Shown here one piece after another: positions 15,948 to 24,259 of a DNA stretch of 42,068 bases; the stretch's first letter is position 1, and each line of letters starts with the position of its first letter. The position numbers and the translations under genes are program-made. The notes below the pieces were generated by a model. The model made no database searches. It saw only the letters and a list, made by a program, of their open reading frames with translations, and was not told the origin of the DNA. Source of the DNA: Bacteroidales bacterium (lineage in GTDB: Bacteria; Bacteroidota; Bacteroidia; Bacteroidales; UBA932); assembly GCA_012511975.1 (NCBI GenBank), contig JAAZEZ010000036.1, positions 1-42,068 on the forward strand, in the 5' to 3' direction.

Positions 15948-17375
15948 ATGAACCGAAAGATACTGTTCAACACACTTGCAATTATTTTTGCAACGTTATT
16001 GCTTTCTTCATCCAGTTGTAAGGATCCTGTAACTCCCGAGCCACCTCCTGAAACGAAAGACCCCGATTACTTTGCCAAGGTCTTTTTGAGAAGGGAATAT
16101 ATGGATGTATACTATTATTGGTACAAGGATGTCAAAAGTACCAACGCAAAGCTTGACCCTCTCAAATACGATATCTATGAGTTCTTTGACGAGATGCTTT
16201 ATGTCAAGGACAGATGGAGCTGGATGACAGACAAAGAAAGTTATCTCAAAAGCGAAGAGGGTACTGTTACCGGCACCTATGGCGCAAGCATCTCACAACC
16301 GATAAAATATTATGGTGATTACGATGTAAAAGTGCGGCTGGTCTATCCCAACTCTCCTTTCGCTAAAGAAGGTGTTACCAGAGGGTGGACTCTTACAGCA
16401 ATTGGAGGTACAGCCACGATGGAACTCATCAGAGCAGGCAAGTTCAATAGTGAATACAACAAAAGTCCACAGCAGTTTACATTTACTGATACTGAAGGCA
16501 ACTCACACACCTTTACAGCAACGGCCGCCACAACACTTAGCACAAGAAGTGTTCTGTTGACCAAAATTTTCACCAGTGAGGATTTTGAGGGATTGACCTC
16601 TCCTGTCGGATATATGCATTATCTCAAATTTAACGCCAATATGCTGACTGACATTGATAATGCGATGCAATCATTCAGAGAAGCCGGCGTGAAACATCTT
16701 ATCCTCGATTTGAGATATAACGGAGGCGGTGACGGCCGTGCCAGCCAGCACCTTGTAGACTACGTGGCTCCCAAATCCGCAATCGGAGAAACCTATGTAA
16801 TCCGCAAACACAATGACCTTCTCGCCTCACAAGACCAATATTCCAAGGTCCAGGGCATAGCAGGTTCTCTTGAACTCGATGCCCTCTATTTTATCACCGG
16901 CAAAGGCAGTGCCTCCGCCAGTGAAATGGTTCTGAACGGTCTGGAGCCTCTAATGGATGTAAGACATGTTGGTGACACCACATATGGTAAGCCCAACGGA
17001 ATGTATGTATTGATGTACCCGGGCGAGAATGCCGATTATACCCGATACAACAAAGGTGATTATAGCAAACTGAAATGGGTATTCCTCCCCATTTGCTTTT
17101 ATAATCAGAACAAGGATTTTCGCGACATTCCGGACGAAGGTATTGCACCGGCCAACTACCGTCCAGATGATCTTTACCACGATTTCGACACTTCCGAGGA
17201 CAATATTAAAGCCTGTCTGACACATATAGTGTCCGGCACTTATCCTCCACTGCCGGATAAGCCGACTAAAGCCATGACAAAAACATCGGGGCTAAGACCG
17301 GTTAAGATCGCTCTCACACAAGAGGAGAAGGACCCCAAATATGGCTCATACACAATACCTTGGAAAGATCGTTAA
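15948..17375 (+). CDS. S41-family (C-terminal processing-like) peptidase lipoprotein
   Basis: A 475-residue lipoprotein with lipobox Cys at 24 and a Pro-rich linker. A PDZ-like region spans about 105-200. The S41 protease core has LILDLRYNGGGDG at about 251-263 and the serine motif KGSASASE at 319-326 (catalytic Ser probably 323). The catalytic Lys should lie some 25 residues further on, in the TTYGKPNG region. Such exported S41 proteins are common in Bacteroidota; the substrates are unknown. It is monocistronic. Confidence 0.92.
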   Translation: MNRKILFNTLAIIFATLLLSSSSCKDPVTPEPPPETKDPDYFAKVFLRREYMDVYYYWYKDVKSTNAKLDPLKYDIYEFFDEMLYVKDRWSWMTDKESYLKSEEGTVTGTYGASISQPIKYYGDYDVKVRLVYPNSPFAKEGVTRGWTLTAIGGTATMELIRAGKFNSEYNKSPQQFTFTDTEGNSHTFTATAATTLSTRSVLLTKIFTSEDFEGLTSPVGYMHYLKFNANMLTDIDNAMQSFREAGVKHLILDLRYNGGGDGRASQHLVDYVAPKSAIGETYVIRKHNDLLASQDQYSKVQGIAGSLELDALYFITGKGSASASEMVLNGLEPLMDVRHVGDTTYGKPNGMYVLMYPGENADYTRYNKGDYSKLKWVFLPICFYNQNKDFRDIPDEGIAPANYRPDDLYHDFDTSEDNIKACLTHIVSGTYPPLPDKPTKAMTKTSGLRPVKIALTQEEKDPKYGSYTIPWKDR

Positions 17376-17462
17376 TTGCTAAAAAATTAAAATATTTTTT
17401 ATTTATTGAAAAATTATTCCTACCTTTCCAAAAATATTTATTCACCTAACAACTATAATTAT

Positions 17463-17636
17463 ATGAAAGAATTACTTGACGCAATCAAAGCTGAAATTGA
17501 AGTTTTCTCCAAGAACGCTGAAGCTCAGCTTATTAAGGGCAACAAAGCTGCTGGCACACGTGCAAGAAAAGCTGCTTTGAACTTAAGCAAAATGATGAAA
17601 GAATTCAGAAAGGTATCTATGGACGCTTCCAGGTAA
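17463..17636 (+). CDS. Histone H1-like protein (Hc1 type)
   Basis: A 57-residue, Lys/Ala-rich helical protein that starts at ATG 17463, not at the earlier in-frame codon at 17406, which falls in AT-rich promoter DNA. The sequence pattern, with KGNKAAGTRARKAALNLSKM in the middle and KEFRK near the end, is that of the small Bacteroidota histone H1-like (Hc1, PF07432) proteins, thought to bind DNA non-specifically. A near-consensus -7 (TACCTTTC, 17421-17428) precedes it and a strong terminator follows, so it forms its own transcription unit, probably highly expressed. Confidence 0.9.
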   Translation: MKELLDAIKAEIEVFSKNAEAQLIKGNKAAGTRARKAALNLSKMMKEFRKVSMDASR

Positions 17637-17659
17637 CCTTTGGTTGTCCGAAAGATTAA

Positions 17660-17692
17660 GGGGTGTTCGATGCGAACACCCCTTTTGTTTTT
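17660..17692 (+). terminator. Intrinsic terminator of the histone-like gene
   Basis: A perfect 10-bp stem, GGGGTGTTCG with CGAACACCCC, with loop ATG, is followed by TTTTGTTTTT. It lies 24 nt after the stop codon. It is a classical Rho-independent terminator. Confidence 0.92.
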
Positions 17693-17701
17693 ACTAATTA
17701 T

Positions 17702-18172
17702 TCACCCCTCTAATATGATACCCGTCTTTTGGAGTTCGTTCCATAACCAGACGGTGCGGCCTTTAATCTGAACTACGACAAGCTTGACAATAAGGATAGT
17801 TTCTTCTCCTTTCTCCCTGGTATAGGTGATATTGCAAATAACCTCCTGGTCTACCACAGCGGGGAGATCGCTCATAAATGCGATATGCACATATGTTATC
17901 TGGTCATCGCTCTGCATACGATAAGTCCTTCGTTTCTCATTGAATGATTTCTGGAATGTATCTTCAGCATAGCGGACAACGCAAGCACCCTTAACATAAA
18001 GTCCTTCGTCTGTATTGGCCATAAAGGCCTTTTTCTCAAACGAATCGGTCGGAGTAGGAAATGTTATGGGAGGTGGTTCAGGTCCGGGACAAGAAATAGC
18101 CATAGTCACTGCCGTTATTAATAGCAGCAATAACCCTTTGAGAAATGACCATATCCTGTTTTTCAAAATCAT
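17702..18172 (-). CDS. Small lipoprotein of unknown function
   Basis: A 156-residue protein I do not recognise. A basic N-terminus and hydrophobic helix are followed by a plausible lipobox (AISC, Cys at about 28) and a Pro-rich linker (PGPEPPP). The remainder looks all-beta, with alternating hydrophobic strands (ITYVHIAFM, ILIVKLVVVQI) and ends in a WLWNELQ segment. It begins 1 nt after the M6 metalloprotease stop codon, so it is co-transcribed and might assist or accompany that protease; this is inference from position only. Confidence 0.75.
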   Translation of the reverse strand: MILKNRIWSFLKGLLLLLITAVTMAISCPGPEPPPITFPTPTDSFEKKAFMANTDEGLYVKGACVVRYAEDTFQKSFNEKRRTYRMQSDDQITYVHIAFMSDLPAVVDQEVICNITYTREKGEETILIVKLVVVQIKGRTVWLWNELQKTGIILEG

Positions 18173-18173
18173 A

Positions 18174-20246
18174 TTACTGGCTTATAGTTTTTTTCTTTAC
18201 AATAGATTCGACCGAATTATCCGGATAGACAATTTCTGCTTTTATCTCGAATGTTCCGTTTCGGTCAAATGTTATTTTTCCGTCAGGTACTTCCACTCCA
18301 TTCACAATCCATCGGACGGAAATCACTTCCTCTGCAATATTGATTATGGTCAGATGAAGCTCATCCCCTACCTTGTATGATTTGTCCATATCTGCAATCA
18401 TTGGAAATATTGAGAACATCTCCCTTGTGGAAAAACTCATCTGATAACTCTTTCCAATTATGTTGTCACGTGAATAGAATAGACGACAGTTATATGTGCT
18501 TCCCGGCGTAAGATCGGTAAAGAGAAAGTCTCTCTGTGTGGCAGCAACGATTGAGGTATCGGCATAGACGCTGTTTTCAAGGTTCCAGACTATGTTCCAT
18601 TTGCCACGTGGATCCTCCCTGTCAGTACTCCACTTCAAAAGTGCTGTCCGTTGCTGTGGTTCAATGGAATATTCATTGACAACCGGAATATCCCATCCCT
18701 TGTCAACAACTATTTCCAACAACATTCCCGCGGAACCTTTATGGATGTTTGCTATGCCATAGCCGAGGCCTTGACCGGTCCAGTCAAGCAAAGGAAAGGA
18801 TTGTGACGAATGAATATGCGTAACATTGTTTTGGCCGGGGAAAAAGAGCATAGAAACATCCGAGTAGCTATTGCCTGAAGAGGCAATAGGACGTGCGCAG
18901 GGATGTGAAGCACAACCGTTAACCGCATTGTTACTCCAACGCATCTGAGCGCTCATTGAACAAGCGCTCCTAAAGGACTTGTCGATATGATAGACCACAA
19001 GACCCTCACCACCGGTATGCGCATCCCAACCGGTACCATCCCTATATTCAAGGTAAAAGTGCTCTCCATGGGAAGAGGCCGGAATGATATATGCTTTTGT
19101 TTCCTGATGAACTGGCAGCAATTCTATATTTGTAGTACCATATATGCGGGTTGGCGAAACTGCACCCAGCATCTCCCGTTCGAAAACCGTCAAATAGGGT
19201 GGAGTCTTGCCACCATTGTTGTAGTTGCCGCTATCCATTATTGAAAGAGGGCCCAGAAGCAGTGGAGTATATCCCTCTGTTTCACCATTGATATCATACA
19301 TATCTAAAAGGCCCAACATATGGCAATATTCGTGGCAGATGGAGCCGATTCCGGCAAAATTGCCGCCGGAAGAGCCCGAAAATTCGGAATAACAGGAGAA
19401 ATTGGAAATTTTCTTGCCGTCAAAATAGAGTTCTGAGGAGGAGATATTCCAGGACTGTGGCCAGATGGTGGCATCTCCGCCCCCTTCTGCTTCGTTGTAA
19501 CCGGCAAATATTATAAATACATTATCTACAACACCATCACCATCTGCATCAAAATTGGCAAAATTGACTTTAGAATCAACAAGAGTGCAGGCCTGCTCAA
19601 CCATTTCCTTCACATTACTGTCGGAAGATGTAGGTGTATGTTCACCATAATACCTGTAACCGTTTGGCAACGTTACGGGGTCGGTAATATGGAATGTCAG
19701 ATCATATCTATCTCCCAGATTATCCCTAAAATACTCTCTGACACTGCCCGTGGCACCATCCTCTGAGTAATTGATTTGGTTGAACAGATTAAAAAGTCGC
19801 GATCTTAGGGATTGTGTTGTGAATTTCAGGTCTGAAAACTGTACCGGAATTACCACGGTGCGGATTGTTCTGACTGCCTTTGTAGCAAAATCAGGAGCAA
19901 GAAAACTTTTGAAAGACTCCGAAACTATGTGGCGCTTTGAGTGATATACTACAGGAGGTATTGATTTTGCGTATCCACCGATAGGAGAACTATCCACTCG
20001 CCTGGTCGAAATATTAAGCACGCCGCGATTGAAGTCTGCATAGTAATAATATCCATCAACGCCCTGTGCCACGATGTAACCGTCAAGAGTGGTTTTAAAG
20101 GAGAATGATTCATCACCATTTATCCTCAGCATGAGGAAGGAACCGTCCGGTTGGAACACCTTAACCGGATATGGCGTACTTCTGACTCCGGCTGCCTCCA
20201 GGGCAAACACAAAGAGCATGATGATTATTGCAGCGAGATGTCGCAT
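18174..20246 (-). CDS. M6-family secreted metalloprotease
   Basis: A 690-residue protein with an N-terminal signal peptide (about 1-20). A propeptide-like region covers about 25-115 and the M6 (immune inhibitor A-type) catalytic domain about 125-460, with zinc motif HEYCHMLGLLD (HExxHxxGxxD) near residue 310-320. A fibronectin-III-like segment at about 520-610 and a PKD-like beta domain to the end follow. Related enzymes degrade host or environmental proteins. No C-terminal T9SS domain is apparent. It is first gene of a two-gene unit with the small lipoprotein. Confidence 0.9.
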   Translation of the reverse strand: MRHLAAIIIMLFVFALEAAGVRSTPYPVKVFQPDGSFLMLRINGDESFSFKTTLDGYIVAQGVDGYYYYADFNRGVLNISTRRVDSSPIGGYAKSIPPVVYHSKRHIVSESFKSFLAPDFATKAVRTIRTVVIPVQFSDLKFTTQSLRSRLFNLFNQINYSEDGATGSVREYFRDNLGDRYDLTFHITDPVTLPNGYRYYGEHTPTSSDSNVKEMVEQACTLVDSKVNFANFDADGDGVVDNVFIIFAGYNEAEGGGDATIWPQSWNISSSELYFDGKKISNFSCYSEFSGSSGGNFAGIGSICHEYCHMLGLLDMYDINGETEGYTPLLLGPLSIMDSGNYNNGGKTPPYLTVFEREMLGAVSPTRIYGTTNIELLPVHQETKAYIIPASSHGEHFYLEYRDGTGWDAHTGGEGLVVYHIDKSFRSACSMSAQMRWSNNAVNGCASHPCARPIASSGNSYSDVSMLFFPGQNNVTHIHSSQSFPLLDWTGQGLGYGIANIHKGSAGMLLEIVVDKGWDIPVVNEYSIEPQQRTALLKWSTDREDPRGKWNIVWNLENSVYADTSIVAATQRDFLFTDLTPGSTYNCRLFYSRDNIIGKSYQMSFSTREMFSIFPMIADMDKSYKVGDELHLTIINIAEEVISVRWIVNGVEVPDGKITFDRNGTFEIKAEIVYPDNSVESIVKKKTISQ

Positions 20247-20339
20247 ATGCCTATTGGGTGACGAATTAAAACTACATAATTACGAAGAATTATTGAGTTT
20301 TCAAAAAACATAACTGCAACTTTGCACAAATTATTGGAA

Positions 20340-20581
20340 ATGAACCCAACTTTAAAATATGACCTTACAATAATCGTCCCAGTTTTTAACGAAAGAGAAA
20401 ATATCACACGACAGGAGGCAAAAATCTCCGATTATCTAAATAAATCTTTAGGTAAAACAGCCTGTATCTATTTGTCAAGGACGGCTCCTCAAATAGGGGA
20501 GATATTATGTTGCGGGAAGCATGTAGCCGACATAATGACTTTCAAGGCTGTAAAATGAGAATAAGGAGAATTATTTTCTAA
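20340..20581 (+). pseudogene. Truncated, frameshifted GT2 glycosyltransferase
   Basis: The first frame from ATG 20340 gives 42 residues with the GT2 start YDLTIIVPVFNERENI and GKTAC. The following strand and DxD-region lead-in (FVKDGSSN, then MLREACSRHNDF) continue in another frame from 20471 to the TAA at 20579-20581. One missing base near 20466-20470 restores the expected CxxFVxDGS pattern of GtrB-like glycosyltransferases. Only about 79 of the usual 240-320 residues remain; the catalytic DxD core and membrane helices are gone. The stop codon coincides with the alr -7 box. Confidence 0.82.
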
Positions 20582-20586
20582 CTTTG
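20579..20586 (+). promoter_or_regulatory. -7 box for alr
   Basis: TAACTTTG matches TAnnTTTG and lies 19 nt before the alr ATG. No convincing -33 TTTG is present at the expected distance. Its first bases are also the stop codon of the shifted glycosyltransferase frame. Confidence 0.6.
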
Positions 20587-20605
20587 CAAAAATAAAATTT
20601 TCCAG

Positions 20606-21715
20606 ATGTCAACAAGTGTACCCCATGCCCAACTGCAAATAAGCAAAAGCGGAATGGTTCAGAACTACCAATATTTCCGTTCATTACTCAAACCAAGTAC
20701 CAAATTGATGATCCTTCTCAAAGCCAATTCATACGGACACGGTGCTGTGGAATTTGCCCGTATGATGGAAGAAGAAGGTGCAGATTATTTCGGAGTAGCT
20801 ACTCCTGCTGAAGGTATTGAACTCAAGAAAAGCGGAATTAAAGTCCCCATAATCGTACTTGACAGTGGCATTGATAGCTACCCGGATATCTTGAAGCATG
20901 ATCTGGAAACCGTAATACCAAATTACGAGTCCCTCGTTCGCTTCAGGAAAGAGCTCAAAGAACAAGGAATAACAAGATGGCCCGTACATATCAAACTCGA
21001 TACCGGTATGCATCGCCTCGGCTTTATGGAACGCGAAATCCCGGCTCTGAAGGAATTGTTATTGGAGTCTCCGGAGATGTTCGTCAAATCAATATTTACA
21101 CACCTTGCAGCAGCCGATGATCCCCAGCATGACCAATTTACCCTCGGCCAATTCGCTCTCTATGACAGAATGAGCAGCGACTTGATGACAATTCTTCCTG
21201 AAAAACCCTTAAGACACGTCCTCAACACAGCAGGTATAGAAAGATTTTCACAATACCAGTATGATATGGTACGCCTTGGCATTGGCATATATGGCATCAG
21301 TTATGTTGACCAGAACAAAGTGGTCCCCGTAGTCTACCTCAAGTGCCCGATTATCCAAATTAGAGAACTCGAGGCTAATGACGGCACTGTCGGATATGGC
21401 CGTCAGGGCAAACTCGGTCCCGGAACAAAAAAAATTGCTACCATTTGCGTAGGGTACGCTGACGGAGTCAACCGCCACCTGGGTCGAGGCAATGTCTCAT
21501 TTGAAGTAAATGGTCAGATGGCTCCGACCATAGGCAATATATGTATGGACATGTGTATGCTGGATATTACCGGAATTGATGCAAAAGTGGGTGACACCGT
21601 CACGATATTCGGAAAAAAACCGAGAGCGATCGACCTTGCAAACATCCTGGAAACAATACCTTACGAGATATTTACTTCAATAGCCAAAAGGGTGAAGAGA
21701 GTGGTTGTGGATTAA
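20606..21715 (+). CDS. alr: Alanine racemase
   Basis: A 369-residue fold-type III PLP enzyme making D-alanine for peptidoglycan. The PLP lysine is K39 in LLKANSYGHG. HIKLDTGMHRLGF is at about 131-143, and the catalytic Tyr is in CVGYADGVNR in the C-terminal beta domain. GNICMDMCMLDI also matches. Length is normal; this is the stand-alone form, not the MurF-Alr fusion found in some Bacteroidota. Its stop overlaps the convergent holA stop by 4 nt. Confidence 0.96.
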   Translation: MSTSVPHAQLQISKSGMVQNYQYFRSLLKPSTKLMILLKANSYGHGAVEFARMMEEEGADYFGVATPAEGIELKKSGIKVPIIVLDSGIDSYPDILKHDLETVIPNYESLVRFRKELKEQGITRWPVHIKLDTGMHRLGFMEREIPALKELLLESPEMFVKSIFTHLAAADDPQHDQFTLGQFALYDRMSSDLMTILPEKPLRHVLNTAGIERFSQYQYDMVRLGIGIYGISYVDQNKVVPVVYLKCPIIQIRELEANDGTVGYGRQGKLGPGTKKIATICVGYADGVNRHLGRGNVSFEVNGQMAPTIGNICMDMCMLDITGIDAKVGDTVTIFGKKPRAIDLANILETIPYEIFTSIAKRVKRVVVD

Positions 21716-22773
21716 GAATCCGCTATCTTGAGAACAAGTTCCTGAAGCAACTCTCCGTCAGTAGCATTGCCACGGGCGTTGCTTTTGCTTTTCTGGTCAT
21801 AATCCTTGAGCAGAGCTATTACTTTCATCGTCTTCTTGACCGGATAGTGGCTGATAGCCGTATCATATTCGCTCCCGAAATAGGGATGAATGCCAAGCTG
21901 GGAAAGTATCGTATTCCTCGGTACTCCCTCCTGTAGCAGTGCATGGTATCTGAGGATCCTTATAAAATGAGATGAGAGCGCAGCCATAATCATCTGTATG
22001 GGATATCTGTTCCCCGATTCCGAGAAAAAATGGACGATTCTGAAGGCTTTCCGCATATCCTTTATCGAAAGGGCCTTGGTCAACTCAAATACGCTGTAAT
22101 CGCGGCTTATACCGACATTTTCCTCAACAGTTGCTACTGTAACAGATCTATTGCCTTCGGGAAGGAGCTTTATAAGTTTATCCAGCTCAAGCACAAGTTT
22201 GCTAATGTCTGTACCGGCAAATTCAACCATTAATTTCGCAGCCATGGGTTCAATGGAGAGACCCTGACTGCGGGCATATTCCTCTATCCATCTGTCCAGT
22301 TTATAGTCCGGAATCTGGTTGGACTCGAACACTGTGCCGAATTTCTGTGCCCGCTTGTAAAACGATGTACGCTTGTCTATGTTCCTGGACGATCTTGTTG
22401 GGTCATTGGGTGTCTTATAACAAATCACAAGAACAGTTGTAGGCTGAATGCCGTCAAAATAGACATCGATCTCCTCAACTCTTCTCATCATCTGCGCCTC
22501 TTTTACCACGACAAGTTGACGGGAAATCATCATCGGAAATTGACGTGCAGCGTTGACTACCTGGTTGGCAGAAACTTCAGACCCATAATAGACCAGCTGC
22601 CCGAAATCTTTTTCCTCCGGAGGCAGAACTTTCTCCATCAAAAGGTCGCACAACTTGTCGATATAGTAGTGCTCCTTGCCAAAAAGCAGATAAAACGGCT
22701 TAATGTCTCCCGAAAGAATCTCTTTTGAGATAGCATTAAACTGTTGTACGGTATCTATAGTCTGTTTTGCCAT
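21712..22773 (-). CDS. holA: DNA polymerase III subunit delta
   Basis: A 353-residue clamp-loader subunit that opens the beta sliding clamp. The N-terminus has the family's PFYLLFGKEHYYIDKL pattern at about 22-37. The AAA+-like fold lacks a functional P-loop, as expected for delta. LVIEFAGTDISKLVLELDKL-type residues lie at about 183-202 and the C-terminal collar domain runs from about 215. The -7 box is only 6 nt from the ATG. An efficient terminator separates it from the upstream aminotransferase, so it is transcribed on its own. Confidence 0.94.
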   Translation of the reverse strand: MAKQTIDTVQQFNAISKEILSGDIKPFYLLFGKEHYYIDKLCDLLMEKVLPPEEKDFGQLVYYGSEVSANQVVNAARQFPMMISRQLVVVKEAQMMRRVEEIDVYFDGIQPTTVLVICYKTPNDPTRSSRNIDKRTSFYKRAQKFGTVFESNQIPDYKLDRWIEEYARSQGLSIEPMAAKLMVEFAGTDISKLVLELDKLIKLLPEGNRSVTVATVEENVGISRDYSVFELTKALSIKDMRKAFRIVHFFSESGNRYPIQMIMAALSSHFIRILRYHALLQEGVPRNTILSQLGIHPYFGSEYDTAISHYPVKKTMKVIALLKDYDQKSKSNARGNATDGELLQELVLKIADS

Positions 22774-22779
22774 TATTTA

Positions 22780-22787
22780 CAAAGGTA
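22780..22787 (-). promoter_or_regulatory. -7 box of holA
   Basis: TACCTTTG on the minus strand ends 6 nt before the holA ATG at 22773, implying a nearly leaderless mRNA. A possible -33 TTTG is 14 nt upstream, closer than consensus, in the U-tract of the preceding terminator. Confidence 0.6.
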
Positions 22788-22800
22788 ACTCTTTTTGGTT

Positions 22801-22835
22801 ACAAAAAAGGGGGCCGGCTAAAAATAGCCGGCCCC
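22801..22835 (-). terminator. Intrinsic terminator of the aminotransferase gene
   Basis: A perfect 11-bp GC-rich stem, GGGGCCGGCTA (22810-22820) and TAGCCGGCCCC (22825-22835), has a 4-nt loop. On the minus strand CTTTTTTGT follows. It is a strong Rho-independent terminator just upstream of the holA promoter. Confidence 0.92.
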
Positions 22836-22868
22836 ACCCAAAGATACAAACTATGTAATCATAGAAAT

Positions 22869-24059
22869 CTATGAATGTCTGCCGTAAAGTTCTTTTATCG
22901 CTTTTGCAAGGCGTTTGACACCTTCAATAATTTTATCATCAGATGCGTATGAGAAGTTCATACGCATTGTATTCTTACCGCTGCCGTCACAGTGGAACGC
23001 CTCTCCGATAACGAATGCTACATTTTCCTTGATAGCAATGTTGAAGAGTTCACGGGTATCATACTGCGGCGGAAGATTGAGGAACAGGAAAAGACCTCCC
23101 TCGGGATTGGTCCAGGTAACACCTTCGGGCATATAATCTTCAAAAGCCTTAATCATCACATTCTTCTTGTGCTTGTACAGATCCTTAATCTTAACAATAT
23201 TCTCCTGGAATTTTCCGGATTTGAGATAACGGGCTGCCACCATCTGATTAAATATCGGTGTACAGAGGTCAGCGGACTGCTTTGCAACAACAAGCTTATC
23301 TATAACATTGTCGTTGGCAACCACCCACCCCAGACGGAATCCTGGCACAAATATCTTGGAGAATGTACCCAAAAGAACAACTCTCTCGGGACACATAGAA
23401 TACATCGAAGGAAGTGACTCACCTTCAAAGCGTATCTGCTTGTAAGGACTGTCTTCGATAATGAGAAGATCATATTTCTCAGCAACCTCAATCACATTTT
23501 TTCTCTCCTCGATAGTCATGGTCACACCTGAAGGGTTCTGGAAATCAGGAATTGAATAGATAAATTTGGGACTCTTACCGGCTGCCACAAGGGCATTAAC
23601 AGCCTCTTCGAGGCGGTCATCCTGACGCAGGCCGTAAGGCTGGCACTGATAAGCCCAGAATGCCTGCAATGCGCCAAGGTAAGAAGGCAGACCACAAATG
23701 ATGATATCACCAGGATCGATGAATATGTGTGAAAGAAGATCTATCGCCTGCTGCGAGGCAGTAGTTACAAGAATATTCTTGATGGGAATGTTAAGTCCCT
23801 CTTCTTGATAGAGTTTGGAAATCTCTTCGCGTAGCGGAACATATCCCTCTGTAGAACCATACTGGAGAGCTGCCGCACCCTGTTCGTCCATCACATCCAT
23901 CATGATCTGCTTCAACTCAGCAATGGGGAAAGAGTCCGGGCTGGGAAAACCGCCTCCAAATGAAATAATTTCGGGCTTGTTTGCTACACTAAGAAGGTCT
24001 CTGATGGCTGAACGCCTCATACTCTTTGCGTTAGCCGACAATAAATGGTCAATATTCAT
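22869..24059 (-). CDS. PLP-dependent aminotransferase (LysN/MocR-like class I)
   Basis: A 396-residue fold-type I aminotransferase. It shows ISFGGGFPSPDSFP at about 32-45, YGSTEGYVPLREEI at about 67-80, PDFQNPSG at about 171-178, and the PLP lysine K235 in GTFSKIFVPGFRLGW. This is the subgroup including 2-aminoadipate, kynurenine and broad-specificity aromatic or branched aminotransferases, without the MocR DNA-binding domain. The amino-acid substrate cannot be decided. It is a single gene with a near-perfect promoter (24094-24124) and a strong terminator. Confidence 0.92.
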   Translation of the reverse strand: MNIDHLLSANAKSMRRSAIRDLLSVANKPEIISFGGGFPSPDSFPIAELKQIMMDVMDEQGAAALQYGSTEGYVPLREEISKLYQEEGLNIPIKNILVTTASQQAIDLLSHIFIDPGDIIICGLPSYLGALQAFWAYQCQPYGLRQDDRLEEAVNALVAAGKSPKFIYSIPDFQNPSGVTMTIEERKNVIEVAEKYDLLIIEDSPYKQIRFEGESLPSMYSMCPERVVLLGTFSKIFVPGFRLGWVVANDNVIDKLVVAKQSADLCTPIFNQMVAARYLKSGKFQENIVKIKDLYKHKKNVMIKAFEDYMPEGVTWTNPEGGLFLFLNLPPQYDTRELFNIAIKENVAFVIGEAFHCDGSGKNTMRMNFSYASDDKIIEGVKRLAKAIKELYGRHS

Positions 24060-24093
24060 TTTACTATAACTTTATTTATACAATACATCTACG

Positions 24094-24124
24094 CAAATAT
24101 AATGAATTGAAAGCAATCTGCAAA
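24094..24124 (-). promoter_or_regulatory. Aminotransferase promoter
   Basis: On the minus strand TTTG (24124-24121), exactly 19 nt, then TATATTTG (24101-24094) match the Bacteroidota consensus in both boxes and spacing. The leader is about 30 nt. Confidence 0.82.
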
Positions 24125-24221
24125 TTTTTATTATCAATAATAAGCAACTTTGTGAAATTTCTTTCATTTTAATATTATACCACTCACTTTTGATACAATA
24201 GCTTCCCATTCAAGGAATGCT

Positions 24222-24255
24222 TTTGATGAAAAAACTGAAATATTTCTTACATTTG
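24222..24255 (+). promoter_or_regulatory. polA promoter
   Basis: TTTG (24222-24225), 22 nt, then TACATTTG (24248-24255). The -7 box ends 4 nt before the polA ATG, so the transcript is predicted to be leaderless or to have a leader of only a few bases. Confidence 0.65.
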
Positions 24256-24259
24256 TAAG

